The notes under the pieces were generated by a model. That model ran no database searches. It saw only the letters and a program-made list of their open reading frames with translations, and was not told where the DNA came from. DNA of 59,831 nt, taken from positions 1 to 59,831 of the forward strand of contig NZ_JAELUG010000027.1 of the NCBI RefSeq assembly GCF_016429255.1. Direction: 5' to 3'. This document shows positions 17,435-26,505 of this stretch, one piece after another; position 1 is the first letter of the stretch, and the number at the start of each line of letters is the position of its first letter. The position numbers were made by a program, and so were the translations under genes. The DNA comes from Rhizobium sp. ASV8. GTDB taxonomy: Bacteria > Pseudomonadota > Alphaproteobacteria > Rhizobiales > Rhizobiaceae.

Positions 17435-18655
17435 ATGGCGCGCGCCTTTCTCTTCGTTCTGGACTCCTTTGGCGTCGGCGGCGCGCCGGATGCCGCAACT
17501 TATGGCGACGAGGGTTCCGATACGCTCGGCCATATCGCCGAATTTTGCGCTGCAGGCGCCGCCGATCGCGATGGCTTACGCCAGGGGCCGCTCGTTCTGC
17601 CGAACATGTCGGGACTAGGACTGCTGGAGATCGCCAAAGCGGCGTCGGGCAGCTATCCCGCCGGGATGCAGCAACCGGAAAAAGTTTACGGCCTTTATGG
17701 CTGCGCCAGTGAAATTTCACGCGGCAAGGATACGCCATCGGGTCATTGGGAAATCGCCGGAACGCCCGTCATGTTCGACTGGGGCTACTTCCCGACCGAA
17801 GGGGATGCCTTCCCGGCTGAACTGGTCAAGGCCATCTGCGAGGCGGCGGACCTGCCGGGCATTCTCGGCAATTGCCACGCCTCCGGCACCGATATCATCG
17901 CCAGGTTCGGTGAAGAGCATATCCGAAGCGGCAAGCCGATCTGCTACACATCCTCCGATTCCGTCTTCCAGATCGCCGCTCACGAACGGCATTTCGGCCT
18001 CGACCGGCTGATCGCCCTTTGCCAGATCGTCCGCACCCTGCTCGATCCCTACAATATCGGCCGCGTCATTGCCCGGCCTTTTATCGGCGAGACGGTGGCG
18101 ACCTTCGAGCGGACGGGCAACCGCCGCGATTTCTCCGTCCTGCCGCCGGAGCCGACCTTGCTCGACAGGCTGGTCAAGGCCGAGCGCACGGTGCATGCCG
18201 TCGGTAAGATCGGCGATATCTTCGCGCATCAGGGCGTATCTCGGGTCATCAAGGCCAACGGTAACATGGCGCTGATGGATGCGACGCTAAAGGCCATGGA
18301 CGAAGCCGCGGACGGCGATCTGGTCTTCACCAATTTCGTCGATTTCGACATGCTCTACGGCCATCGACGCGATGTATCGGGCTATGCCGCAGCGCTCGAA
18401 GCCTTCGACGCGCGGCTGCCCGAGGTTCATGAGAAACTGAAGGCAGGCGATCTCGTCATACTGACGGCCGATCACGGTTGCGACCCGACCTGGCGCGGCA
18501 CGGATCATACACGCGAGCGTGTCCCGGTCATGGCTTACGGACCGGGCATTCGCTCGCGCTCCATCGGCGTCCGCCAGACCTATGCCGACATCGGCGAGAC
18601 GGTCGCACGACATCTGGGAATGGCGGCAGGGCCGCACGGGAGGAGTTTCCTTTGA
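17435..18655 (+). CDS. deoB: Phosphopentomutase
   Basis: This 406-residue alkaline-phosphatase superfamily enzyme interconverts ribose or deoxyribose 1-phosphate and 5-phosphate. The N-terminal metal site is [13 protein letters not shown] with Asp10. Further ligands lie in SGHWEIAG and the C-terminal [19 protein letters not shown]. Length and motifs match DeoB throughout. It connects purine nucleoside and thymidine phosphorylases (minus-strand operon at 21-24 kb) to the aldolase DeoC. Its TGA stop overlaps the TTG start of add, with a GGGAGGAG site just inside its 3' end. Confidence 0.96.
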   Translation: MARAFLFVLDSFGVGGAPDAATYGDEGSDTLGHIAEFCAAGAADRDGLRQGPLVLPNMSGLGLLEIAKAASGSYPAGMQQPEKVYGLYGCASEISRGKDTPSGHWEIAGTPVMFDWGYFPTEGDAFPAELVKAICEAADLPGILGNCHASGTDIIARFGEEHIRSGKPICYTSSDSVFQIAAHERHFGLDRLIALCQIVRTLLDPYNIGRVIARPFIGETVATFERTGNRRDFSVLPPEPTLLDRLVKAERTVHAVGKIGDIFAHQGVSRVIKANGNMALMDATLKAMDEAADGDLVFTNFVDFDMLYGHRRDVSGYAAALEAFDARLPEVHEKLKAGDLVILTADHGCDPTWRGTDHTRERVPVMAYGPGIRSRSIGVRQTYADIGETVARHLGMAAGPHGRSFL

Positions 18656-19620
18656 CATCGCATTTGAAGAAAGTGGAGCTGCATTGCCATCTGGAAGGCG
18701 CGGCTCCGCCGGCATTGACGCTCGCGCAGGCACGGAAATACGGCGTCGATACCGGCGCTTTCCTGAAGGATGGCACCTACCTCTGGAAGGATTTTGCCGA
18801 ATTCCTCGTCTGCTACGACAAGGTCTCCGAGGTCTACCGCTCTGAGGAAGACTACGCGCTGCTGACGGAAACCTACCTCGAAGAGCTTGCCGGCATCGGC
18901 ACGATCTATAGCGAGCTTATCGTTTCGCCCGATCATGGCGACCGCATTGGCCTTGGTGCCGACGCCTATATGGCGGGCGTTTCCGCCGGCATCCGTGCCG
19001 CCAAGGCAAAGACCGGTATCGAGGCGCGGCTGATCGTGACAGGCGAGCGCCATTTCGGGCCGGATCGCGTGGTGAAGGCGGCCGAATACGCGGCCAAAAG
19101 CGACAATCCGCTCATCACCGGCTTCAACATGGCGGGCGAAGAGCGCATGGGCCGCGTGGCCGATTATGCCCGCGCCTTCGATATCGCCCGCGAGGCCGGT
19201 CTCGGTCTCACCATCCATGCCGGAGAGGTCTGCGGCGCCTTTTCCGTCGCAGACTCTCTTGATCTGGTGCGCCCGCAGCGGATCGGCCATGGCGTGCGCG
19301 CCATCGAGGATATGGATCTCGTCAAGCGCCTTGCCGATCTCGGCACCGTGCTTGAGGTCTGCCCCGGCTCCAATATCGCGCTCAAGGTCTTCCCGGATTT
19401 CCAGTCGCATCCGCTGCGCAAGCTGCGCGATGCCGGTGTAAAGGTCACGATCAATTCCGACGATCCACCCTTCTTCCACACGTCTCTGAAACGCGAATAC
19501 GAACTGGCATCGTCAGCCTTCGGCTTCAGCGACGCCGAGATCAACGCGATGACCCGTACGGCGGTCGAAGCGGCATTTGTGGATGAGGCGACGCGCGCGG
19601 CATTGCTGGCGAAGCTGTAA
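18652..19620 (+). CDS. add: Adenosine deaminase
   Basis: This 322-residue zinc hydrolase deaminates adenosine or deoxyadenosine to inosine or deoxyinosine. Zinc ligands and catalytic residues are His11 and His13 (ELHCHLEG), His189 and Glu192 (IHAGE), His213 (GHG) and Asp270 in NSDDPP. I chose the TTG at 18652 because GGGAGGAG precedes it with proper spacing and because it overlaps the deoB stop as TTGA. A longer upstream frame would run through deoB. The product feeds the purine nucleoside phosphorylase encoded in the facing operon. Confidence 0.94.
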   Translation: MTSHLKKVELHCHLEGAAPPALTLAQARKYGVDTGAFLKDGTYLWKDFAEFLVCYDKVSEVYRSEEDYALLTETYLEELAGIGTIYSELIVSPDHGDRIGLGADAYMAGVSAGIRAAKAKTGIEARLIVTGERHFGPDRVVKAAEYAAKSDNPLITGFNMAGEERMGRVADYARAFDIAREAGLGLTIHAGEVCGAFSVADSLDLVRPQRIGHGVRAIEDMDLVKRLADLGTVLEVCPGSNIALKVFPDFQSHPLRKLRDAGVKVTINSDDPPFFHTSLKREYELASSAFGFSDAEINAMTRTAVEAAFVDEATRAALLAKL

Positions 19621-19741
19621 AATCATGGTTTTGGCCGCTGATTGGGGATGAAATCTCGAAAAGCGGCCTATTTTCTTGCACCGGAGGCGATTTCCGTGAA
19701 AGAAACATCTCATATCACGGAATTATTGGAAGGCTGAAACC

Positions 19742-20371
19742 ATGGACGGCGTCACTGTCATCGATCATCCGCTTGTGCAACACAAGCTCACAATCATGCG
19801 CAAGAAGGACACGTCGACAGGCAGCTTCCGGCGGTTGCTGCGCGAGATTTCGACGCTGCTCTGCTACGAAGTCACGCGCGATCTGGAACTGACGATCCAG
19901 ACCATCGAGACCCCGATGCAGCCGATGGACGCGCCGATCCTCGAGGGCAAGAAGCTGGTCTTCGCCTCGATCCTTCGTGCCGGCAACGGCCTTCTCGAAG
20001 GCATGCTCGATCTCGTGCCGTCGGCCCGCGTTTCGCACATCGGCGTCTACCGCGATCATGAAACGCTGCAGCCGGTCGAATATTACTTCAAAGCGCCCGA
20101 GGATATCTCCGAGCGTCTGATCATCGTCGTCGATCCGATGCTGGCGACCGGCAATTCCTCGATTGCCGCCATCGACAAGCTGAAGGAGCGCGGCGCGCAC
20201 AATATTCGCTTCCTCTGCCTGCTGGCAGCTCCCGAAGGTATAGCCAACTTCCGCAAGGCGCATCCCGATGTTCCGGTTTTCACCGCAGCCATCGACAGCC
20301 ACCTCAACGAGCTGGGCTATATCGTGCCCGGTCTCGGCGATGCCGGCGACCGTATGTACGGCACGAAGTAA
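19742..20371 (+). CDS. upp: Uracil phosphoribosyltransferase
   Basis: This 209-residue enzyme converts uracil and PRPP to UMP. The PRPP-binding loop is [10 protein letters not shown] (residues 131-140), and the uracil-binding C-terminal region contains [26 protein letters not shown] precedes the ATG at 19742. It recovers the uracil released by the pyrimidine phosphorylase and cytidine deaminase of the neighbouring operon. It lies 121 bases after add and ends in a strong terminator at 20396-20425. Confidence 0.96.
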   Translation: MDGVTVIDHPLVQHKLTIMRKKDTSTGSFRRLLREISTLLCYEVTRDLELTIQTIETPMQPMDAPILEGKKLVFASILRAGNGLLEGMLDLVPSARVSHIGVYRDHETLQPVEYYFKAPEDISERLIIVVDPMLATGNSSIAAIDKLKERGAHNIRFLCLLAAPEGIANFRKAHPDVPVFTAAIDSHLNELGYIVPGLGDAGDRMYGTK

Positions 20372-20395
20372 AGTTCGGCGTTATACTCTTTTAGG

Positions 20396-20425
20396 GCCCG
20401 GCAGTATTCAACTGCCGGGCTTTTT
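20396..20425 (+). terminator. Rho-independent terminator of upp
   Basis: GCCCGGCAG (20396-20404) pairs perfectly with CTGCCGGGC (20412-20420) around a TATTCAA loop, followed directly by TTTTT. It lies 24 bases after the upp stop. Confidence 0.95.
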
Positions 20426-20529
20426 ATTGATTGCCTTAGCAGCATTTCAGCAAACTTGGCTTAGATATGGCATGGCCCATAGAGCCTTTCCGCCTTTCTT
20501 CGAAACGCGAAAATGCTCTATCTCTTTGT

Positions 20530-20579
20530 TTTAGCGATTCCGGACGGAAAACCGCTGCGCACTTTTCCTGGAATTGCTT
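20530..20579. repeat. Intergenic palindromic repeat, copy 1
   Basis: The core at 20546-20568 starts GGAAAACCG and ends CACTTTTCC, flanked by TTCCGGAC on the left and TGGAATTGCTT on the right. It is one of three copies in the window (others at 40194-40238 and 51837-51881). Copies 1 and 3 have the same 23-base core. This one lies between the upp terminator and the protease gene and ends 17 bases before the latter's start, so it is probably in the 5' leader. Confidence 0.8.
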
Positions 20580-20595
20580 GGGAGGCTCTTTGCCG

Positions 20596-21123
20596 ATGCT
20601 CGTTCGCGTTCTCGTCTTTGCCGGTATTATCGCAGCAGCCGCCACCCAGGTGCCGATGCTTGTCAACGGCTTTGGCGTCGGCACCGAAAAACCAGCACCG
20701 GTGGCAGCGGTTTCACTTGCTCCGCAGAAGATCGAGGCTCCAGCATCCTATGGCAGCGTCCTGCTGCGTGCCGATGCAAACGGACATTATCAGGGCGATT
20801 TCACGATCAACGGCCGCACCGTGCACGGGATGATCGATACCGGAGCGACCTATGTCGCAATCAACGAAAGCACCGCGCGCGGTCTCGGCTTCAGCAGCCT
20901 TGACCTCGACTACCGCTATACGGTCCAAACCGCAAACGGCCCGTCGAAAGTGGCTCTCGTCAAGCTCAACCGCCTGGAGATCGGCAACATAAGAGTTCGC
21001 GATGTCGACGCCGTCGTATCGAAAGACGGCGCTCTTTCGACGTCGACCTTGATCGGCATGAGCTTCCTGAAGAACCTGAACTCTTACAGCGTTCAGAACG
21101 GGACGATGCAGCTAAAACAGTAA
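20596..21123 (+). CDS. Retropepsin-like clan AA aspartic protease (TIGR02281-type)
   Basis: This 175-residue protein has an N-terminal hydrophobic anchor or signal (residues 3-19, VRVLVFAGIIAAAATQV). A single retropepsin-like domain follows, with the active-site motif MIDTGATYVAI (Asp81-Thr-Gly-Ala) and a later ALSTSTLIGMSFLKNL segment typical of the family. Such proteins act as homodimers facing the periplasm. Their substrates are unknown. GGGAGG lies ten bases before the ATG at 20596, a slightly long spacing. An in-frame TTG two codons earlier is possible. It converges with deoA, nine bases apart. Confidence 0.86.
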   Translation: MLVRVLVFAGIIAAAATQVPMLVNGFGVGTEKPAPVAAVSLAPQKIEAPASYGSVLLRADANGHYQGDFTINGRTVHGMIDTGATYVAINESTARGLGFSSLDLDYRYTVQTANGPSKVALVKLNRLEIGNIRVRDVDAVVSKDGALSTSTLIGMSFLKNLNSYSVQNGTMQLKQ

Positions 21124-21132
21124 GCTGCCAAA

Positions 21133-22440
21133 TCAGATCCGGCTGACAATGACAGGCGGCAAGTCTGGTGCCGTTTCAACGATACGATAATTGGCTGACA
21201 GATCGGCCTCGGCCTTCTCGGCGCTCGCTTCGTCGGCGGCATGTATCGTCGCGATACGGTCGCCTCTGCTAACTTTGGTGCCGAGCGGCAGGATATCGCC
21301 GAAGCCGACACGATGATCGATCTTGTCCTGCGGGCGGCGACGGCCGCCGCCGAGGTCGATCACGCTCATGCCGATCGCGCGTGCATCGCAGGCGCCGAGC
21401 CAGCCATCGGCCACAGCAAGAACGGGCTTCTGCACCGGCGCGCTCACCAGATAGCGATCGGGATTTTCAAGTAGATCGGCCGGTCCGCCAAGGCCATGCA
21501 CCATACGGCCGAAAATCTCGGCCGCCTTGCCCGATGCCAGCGCGTCGCGCGCTTTTCCCTCTGCCTCAACGGTCTCCTTGGCGATGCCGGCCTGAACCAG
21601 CATTTCGGACGCAAAGGCCAGCACGACCGTTTCAAGTCGCGTGCCTGCCTTGCTGCCCTTCAGGAAATCCAGGCAGTTGCGAAGCTCGACCACATTGCCC
21701 GCTGCGTCGGCCAGCGGCTGGTTCATGTCGGTGATCAGGGCCGAAGTCTTGACGCCTGCGCCGTTTGCGACCTCCACCAGCGAGCGCGCCAGTGTCTCTG
21801 CCTCTTCCTGAGAGGTCATGAAAGCGCCGCTGCCGATCTTGACGTCGAGCACCAGCGTTTCCAATCCCGCCGCCAGTTTCTTCGACAGGATGGAGGCGGT
21901 GATCAGCGGCACGGAATCGACGGTCGCGGTCACATCGCGCACCGCATAGAGCTTGCCGTCGGCGGGCGCCAAGGCGCCGGTCTGGCCGATAATGGCGCAG
22001 CCCACCTCATCGACCACCTTGCGGAAGCGGCCAGCATCCGGCGTGATGCCATAGCCGGGAATGGACTCAAGCTTGTCGAGCGTGCCGCCGGTATGGCCGA
22101 GGCCACGACCCGAGATCATCGGCACGGCAAGACCGCAGGCAGCAGCGATTGGAGCCAGCATCAGCGAGACATTGTCGCCGACGCCACCTGTCGAATGCTT
22201 GTCCGCGATCGGCTTGCCGATCCCTTTCCAGGAAAGCGTATCGCCGGAGCGGGCCATGGCGAGCGTCAGGGCCACGGTCTCGTCGCGGGTCATGCCGCGA
22301 AACCAGATGGCCATGGCGAAGGCGCCTATCTGGCTTTCGGCCAGCTCTCCACGACCCAGTGCGCCGATAAACGTATCGATATCGGCAGCCGAAAGCTCGG
22401 CGCCGTTACGCTTCAGCCGGATGATTTCCTGCGGGATCAT
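21133..22440 (-). CDS. deoA: Thymidine phosphorylase
   Basis: This 435-residue enzyme splits thymidine or deoxyuridine with phosphate into base and deoxyribose 1-phosphate. The signature SGRGLGHTGGTLDKLES sits at residues 110-126 and the phosphate-binding KHSTGGVGD at 81-89. The C-terminal pyrimidine phosphorylase domain is intact. Last gene of the eight-gene nucleoside operon, three bases after deoC. It converges with the protease gene, with almost no spacer. Confidence 0.96.
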   Translation of the reverse strand: MIPQEIIRLKRNGAELSAADIDTFIGALGRGELAESQIGAFAMAIWFRGMTRDETVALTLAMARSGDTLSWKGIGKPIADKHSTGGVGDNVSLMLAPIAAACGLAVPMISGRGLGHTGGTLDKLESIPGYGITPDAGRFRKVVDEVGCAIIGQTGALAPADGKLYAVRDVTATVDSVPLITASILSKKLAAGLETLVLDVKIGSGAFMTSQEEAETLARSLVEVANGAGVKTSALITDMNQPLADAAGNVVELRNCLDFLKGSKAGTRLETVVLAFASEMLVQAGIAKETVEAEGKARDALASGKAAEIFGRMVHGLGGPADLLENPDRYLVSAPVQKPVLAVADGWLGACDARAIGMSVIDLGGGRRRPQDKIDHRVGFGDILPLGTKVSRGDRIATIHAADEASAEKAEADLSANYRIVETAPDLPPVIVSRI

Positions 22441-22443
22441 GGA

Positions 22444-23217
22444 TCAATAGCCCGAAGACGCCGTTTTCGACTCCCCGCCCGCCAGCACGTTCGAGATATC
22501 GTCGAGCAAGCTCGATGCGCCGAAGCGGAAGGTCGAAGGCATGGCCCAATCGGGCGCCATGATGGTTTCGGCCAGGCTCAGATAGAGAGCCGCGTCGGCA
22601 ACCGAGCCGATGCCGCCGGCCGGCTTGAAGCCAACCTTGCGACCGCTGGCGCGGATCGCCCGCAACATGATGTCAGCTGCTTCGAGCGTCGCATTGACCG
22701 CGACCTTGCCGGTGGAGGTCTTGATGAAATCGGAGCCCGCATCGATCGCGAGTTCCGAAGCGCGCTGGATCAGCGCGGCATCCTTGATTTCGCCGGTTTC
22801 CAGAATGGTTTTCAGAATGACCGGTCCCTTGCACTCCGCCTTGATGGCGGTCACCATGTCGGTGACGGCCTGCTCGTTGCCGGCCAGAAATGCGCGATAG
22901 GGAATGACCAGATCGATCTCGTCGGCACCATCGGCGATAGCTTCACGGGCTTCCGCTGCAACATCGGCCACTTCCATGTCGCCAGCCGGAAAATTCACCA
23001 CGGTCGCGATCTTCACGGCATGATCGGTGCCGAGGATGCCGCGGGCCTGAGCAACGAAACGCGGCCAGATGCAAATCGCGGCGGTATTGCCGTAGGGCGA
23101 CTGCGCGCGGGCGCAGAGCGTCTCGATCTGTGCGGGCGTGCAATCATCCTTGAGATTGGTCAGATCGAGAAGGGAAAGCGCAACGGCCGCCGTTTCTCTC
23201 AGGGAATGGCTTGTCAT
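22444..23217 (-). CDS. deoC: Deoxyribose-phosphate aldolase
   Basis: This 257-residue class I aldolase cleaves 2-deoxyribose 5-phosphate to glyceraldehyde 3-phosphate and acetaldehyde. The Schiff-base lysine is Lys166 in DFIKTSTGK, and the partners are Asp102 in EIDLVIP and Lys199 in GFKPAGGI. The C-terminus ends in Tyr257, as in Escherichia coli DeoC, where the terminal tyrosine enters the active site. Its ATG overlaps the PNP stop (ATGA). Takes the product of DeoA, PNP and DeoB. Confidence 0.95.
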   Translation of the reverse strand: MTSHSLRETAAVALSLLDLTNLKDDCTPAQIETLCARAQSPYGNTAAICIWPRFVAQARGILGTDHAVKIATVVNFPAGDMEVADVAAEAREAIADGADEIDLVIPYRAFLAGNEQAVTDMVTAIKAECKGPVILKTILETGEIKDAALIQRASELAIDAGSDFIKTSTGKVAVNATLEAADIMLRAIRASGRKVGFKPAGGIGSVADAALYLSLAETIMAPDWAMPSTFRFGASSLLDDISNVLAGGESKTASSGY

Positions 23218-24020
23218 TGTGGGTCTCCTTCGTCTGCAATCATCTCTTTCAGAATGGCAGCGAGACGTGCGCCGCCGACCGGAGCCATGTCTTTCGTCTC
23301 GTCATGCGAGAGCTCGCCGCCGGTCATGCCAGCACCATAGTTAGTGATGACGGAGGCGGCGGCAACCCTCAGGCCGAAAAGACGTGCCAGAATGACTTCC
23401 GGCACTGTCGACATGCCGACGGCATCGGCACCTAGGATGCGAGCCATGCGGATTTCGGCAGGCGTTTCGAAACTCGGCCCCGAGAACCACATATAGACGC
23501 CGTGTGACAGCTTGATCTCAGCCTTTTCAGCGGCCTTGCGCATGCGCATGATCAGGTCGATGTCATAAGCGCTGGTCATCCCGACGAAGCGCTTATCGCT
23601 CTCCTCGCCGATCAGCGGGTTCATGCCGGAATAGTTGATGTGGTCGGTAATCTGCATCACCGATCCGGGCGGCATCTCCTCGCGCAGCGATCCCGCGGAA
23701 TTGGTCAGGATCAACGTGTCGACACCGAGAGCCTTCAATGTCTCGATAGGCACACGCATGGCATTGGCATCGCCCTGCTCGTAGTAATGCACGCGGCCCG
23801 ACAGCATGATGACGGGCACATCACCGAGTTTGCCTGCCACCAATGTCCCGGCGTGGCCGGAAACTGCGCTGACCGGGAAGCCGGGCAGATCTGCATAGGG
23901 AATGCGCACTGCGTCCGCGACCTGATCGACCAGCGTGCCGAGACCGGAGCCGAGAATGATGCCGTAACGCGGCTTCAGGTCACCGAGCTTCTCCGTGAGG
24001 ATGTCTATGGCCACGCTCAT
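23214..24020 (-). CDS. punA: Purine nucleoside phosphorylase (trimeric type)
   Basis: This 268-residue enzyme of the trimeric PNP/MTAP family splits inosine and guanosine (or their deoxy forms) with phosphate. Family motifs are ILGSGLGTLVD (phosphate loop), the conserved LSGRVHYYEQGD, TNSAGSL, and FSGPSFETPAEIRMARILGADAVGMSTVPE, abbreviated here to its key residues Ser-Phe-Glu-Thr and Met-Ser-Thr. The base-site segment is TNYGAGM. It overlaps cdd and deoC by ATGA at both ends, which points to strict translational coupling. Confidence 0.94.
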   Translation of the reverse strand: MSVAIDILTEKLGDLKPRYGIILGSGLGTLVDQVADAVRIPYADLPGFPVSAVSGHAGTLVAGKLGDVPVIMLSGRVHYYEQGDANAMRVPIETLKALGVDTLILTNSAGSLREEMPPGSVMQITDHINYSGMNPLIGEESDKRFVGMTSAYDIDLIMRMRKAAEKAEIKLSHGVYMWFSGPSFETPAEIRMARILGADAVGMSTVPEVILARLFGLRVAAASVITNYGAGMTGGELSHDETKDMAPVGGARLAAILKEMIADEGDPQ

Positions 24021-24409
24021 CCGAGTATCTCGGTTTCAAAGCTGAAAGGCAGCATCTCTTCCATGGTCATGGTCTTCTTCACGCCGGTTTCGTCGCAAAG
24101 ATAGATGCGCGTTTCCTTGCTGGCAAACTCGGCGATCTTCTGCCGGCAGCCGCCGCAAGGCGGGCAGAGCGGCAGCTTTTCCGCAATGACGGCCATTTCG
24201 ACGATCTTCTTGGCGCCGCCCATGATCATGTGGCTGATCGCAGTCGGCTCGGCGCACCAACCCTGCGGGAAGGACAGGTTCTCGATATTGGCGCCGGCAT
24301 AGATCTTGCCGTCCTCGGCGCGGATAGCCGCGCCGACGGGAAATTTCGAATAGGGGGCGTGCGCGAAAGCCATCACCCCGCGAGCGGCTTCGAACAGATC
24401 TTGGGACAT
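24017..24409 (-). CDS. cdd: Cytidine deaminase
   Basis: This 130-residue zinc enzyme converts cytidine and deoxycytidine to uridine and deoxyuridine. Zinc ligands are Cys52, Cys85 and Cys88 (WCAEP and PPCGGC), and Glu54 is the proton shuttle. It is the homotetrameric short form. The residue after Glu54 is Pro instead of the usual Arg (CAEPTAI versus CAERTAI). It lies three bases after a permease gene and overlaps the PNP gene by ATGA. Confidence 0.94.
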   Translation of the reverse strand: MSQDLFEAARGVMAFAHAPYSKFPVGAAIRAEDGKIYAGANIENLSFPQGWCAEPTAISHMIMGGAKKIVEMAVIAEKLPLCPPCGGCRQKIAEFASKETRIYLCDETGVKKTMTMEEMLPFSFETEILG

Positions 24410-24412
24410 GGA

Positions 24413-25384
24413 CTAGCGCTCCTTCGTATAGGGTACGCCACCCGCCTTCGGAGGTTTGGCGACGCCGATAAAGCCTGCGAGCAGGATGCAGGTGAGAATA
24501 TAGGGCAACGCCTGGAAAATCTGTACCGGCACTTCGCCCATGCCCGGAATTGACTTGCCCTGCATGAAGTTGGCAAAGGCGTCGAGGAAACCGAACAGCA
24601 GGCAGGTGAACATGACCGGCACCGGCTTCCACTTGGCGAAGATCAGCGCGGCCAGAGCGATATAGCCCTTGCCCGCCGACATGTTGTTGATGAATGCCGC
24701 CGACTGGGCGATGGCAAGATAGGTACCCGAGAAGCCGCAGAGAATGCCGGCAGCGATCAACGACCGGTAGCGCAGCCATTCGACCGAAATGCCGGCGGTA
24801 TCGACGGCGCCCGGATTTTCACCCACGGCGCGCAGCCGCAGGCCGAAACGGGTGCGGTAAAGGATCCACCAGGAAATCGGCACCGCCAGGAATGCGAGAT
24901 AGGTCAGGATATTGTTGCCGGAGATGACGTTGGCGTAGAGTGGCCCGATGATCGGCACGCCGCGGATCGCGTCGACGCCCGGCAGGGTAATTGCGGAAAA
25001 GCGCGCAGTACCCGGCAGCGTCGGCGTACGGCCGCCCTGCCCGAACCAGGCCTGACCGAGAACGATGGTCAAGCCGGCCATCAGGAAGTTGATGGCAACG
25101 CCCGAAACGATCTGGTTGCCGCGATTGGTAATCGAGGCGAAGCCATGCAACAAGCCGACAAGGACCGAAACGACGATACCGGCGCCGAGGCCCGCCCACG
25201 GCGAGCCGCTGATGGCGGCAACGCAGGCTGCGGCGAAGGCTGACGCCAGCATCTTGCCTTCGAGACCGATGTCGAAGATGCCGGCGCGCTCGGAAAACAG
25301 GCCCGCCAGCGCGGTGAAGATCAGCGGAATCGACAGGCGGATAGTCGAGCCAAGTATGCTGATGAGGAGATCATAATATTCCAT
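24413..25384 (-). CDS. Nucleoside ABC transporter permease (second subunit)
   Basis: This 323-residue inner-membrane permease of the BPD_transp_2 (RbsC/NupC-like) family has about nine hydrophobic segments and the conserved SERAGIFDIGLEGKML near residues 33-48. It starts at the ATG at 25384, ten bases after the other permease. A longer frame to 25465 would overlap that gene. It pairs with the permease at 25395-26498 as a heterodimer. The nucleoside role is inferred from the operon with BMP, cdd, PNP, deoC and deoA. Confidence 0.92.
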   Translation of the reverse strand: MEYYDLLISILGSTIRLSIPLIFTALAGLFSERAGIFDIGLEGKMLASAFAAACVAAISGSPWAGLGAGIVVSVLVGLLHGFASITNRGNQIVSGVAINFLMAGLTIVLGQAWFGQGGRTPTLPGTARFSAITLPGVDAIRGVPIIGPLYANVISGNNILTYLAFLAVPISWWILYRTRFGLRLRAVGENPGAVDTAGISVEWLRYRSLIAAGILCGFSGTYLAIAQSAAFINNMSAGKGYIALAALIFAKWKPVPVMFTCLLFGFLDAFANFMQGKSIPGMGEVPVQIFQALPYILTCILLAGFIGVAKPPKAGGVPYTKER

Positions 25385-25394
25385 TGTCCGATCC

Positions 25395-26498
25395 TCACGT
25401 CCTGGCGAATGTATGGTAGATGCGCACAAGCGCGGGTCGGAACATATATTCAAGCGCGCCGGCAAACAGGATGACGAGACCCTGGATCACCACGATCATA
25501 TCGCGCGTGATGTTAGGCATATCGAAGGACAGCGCATCGCCACCCTGATAAAGGACCCCGAACAGGATCGCCGCAAGGATGATGCCCAGGGGATGATTGC
25601 GCCCCATCAGCGACACGGCGATGCCGACGAAGCCGGCGCCGAGGACGAACTCGACCTGTAGGCGGGCCGACGAGCCCATGACGGGATTGAGCGCCATCAT
25701 GCCGGCGAGACCACCCGAGATCAGCATCGCAATGACGACGGTGCGGGCGTAGGGAATGCCGGCATAAACGGCAGCTGTCGGGCTGAGGCCGAGCGTGCGC
25801 ATTTCATAGCCGAGCTTGGTGCGCCACACGAGCACCCAGACGAGGACGCACATGACAAGCGCAATCAGGAAGGACACATTGAGCGGCGCCGCACCGATGG
25901 TCGAGCCGAACATATCCATCAGCCAGCCGAGCTTCGGCAACTGGCCACCCTCCAGAAAGGTGCGGGTTTCAGGCGCCATCTTACCCGGCACGATCAGAAC
26001 ATGCACCAGCAAGAAGTTCATCATCGCCGATGCGATGAAGTTGAACATGATCGTGGTGATGACGACGTGGCTGCCGCGCTTGGCCTGCAGCCAGGCGGGG
26101 ATGAAGGCCCAGAGTGCCCCGAAAATCGCCGCACCGATAACCGCGAACGGCATCGTCACGTACCAGGGCACGTAATTGTCGAGCGTCAGCGCCACCAGCG
26201 CACAGCCGAGACCGCCGACATAAGCTTGCCCTTCCGAGCCGATGTTGAACAGGCCGGCATGGATAGCGACTGCGACCGAGAGGCCGGTGAAAATGAAGCT
26301 CGTGGCGTAGTACAGTGTAAAGCCGATGCCTTCGCCGCTGCCGAGTGCGCCCTGCAGGAGCAGGACGAGCGCGTCGAGCGGGCTCTCGCCGATGAGCCAG
26401 ACCACAAGGCCTGAGATCAGGAAGGCAACGAGCAGATTGAGAATAGGGATCAGACCGTAGTTGATCCAATTGGGGAGCGGAACGGAAGCCGTGCTCAT
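25395..26498 (-). CDS. Nucleoside ABC transporter permease (first subunit)
   Basis: This 367-residue inner-membrane permease of the BPD_transp_2 family carries the matching HAGLFNIGSEGQAYVGG motif at about residues 85-100. It is longer at the N-terminus than its partner. GAGG lies five bases before the ATG at 26498, and the gap to the ATPase stop is only seven bases. Together with the second permease and the ATPase it should form the membrane part of the importer fed by the BMP binding protein. Confidence 0.92.
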   Translation of the reverse strand: MSTASVPLPNWINYGLIPILNLLVAFLISGLVVWLIGESPLDALVLLLQGALGSGEGIGFTLYYATSFIFTGLSVAVAIHAGLFNIGSEGQAYVGGLGCALVALTLDNYVPWYVTMPFAVIGAAIFGALWAFIPAWLQAKRGSHVVITTIMFNFIASAMMNFLLVHVLIVPGKMAPETRTFLEGGQLPKLGWLMDMFGSTIGAAPLNVSFLIALVMCVLVWVLVWRTKLGYEMRTLGLSPTAAVYAGIPYARTVVIAMLISGGLAGMMALNPVMGSSARLQVEFVLGAGFVGIAVSLMGRNHPLGIILAAILFGVLYQGGDALSFDMPNITRDMIVVIQGLVILFAGALEYMFRPALVRIYHTFART

Positions 26499-26505
26499 AA
26501 GCGCC

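Noticed and set aside
21496..23340. Open frame of 614 codons on the plus strand opposite deoA and deoC
   Set aside because: The opposite strand carries full, motif-complete deoA and deoC. The frame has no ribosome site and no recognisable domain.
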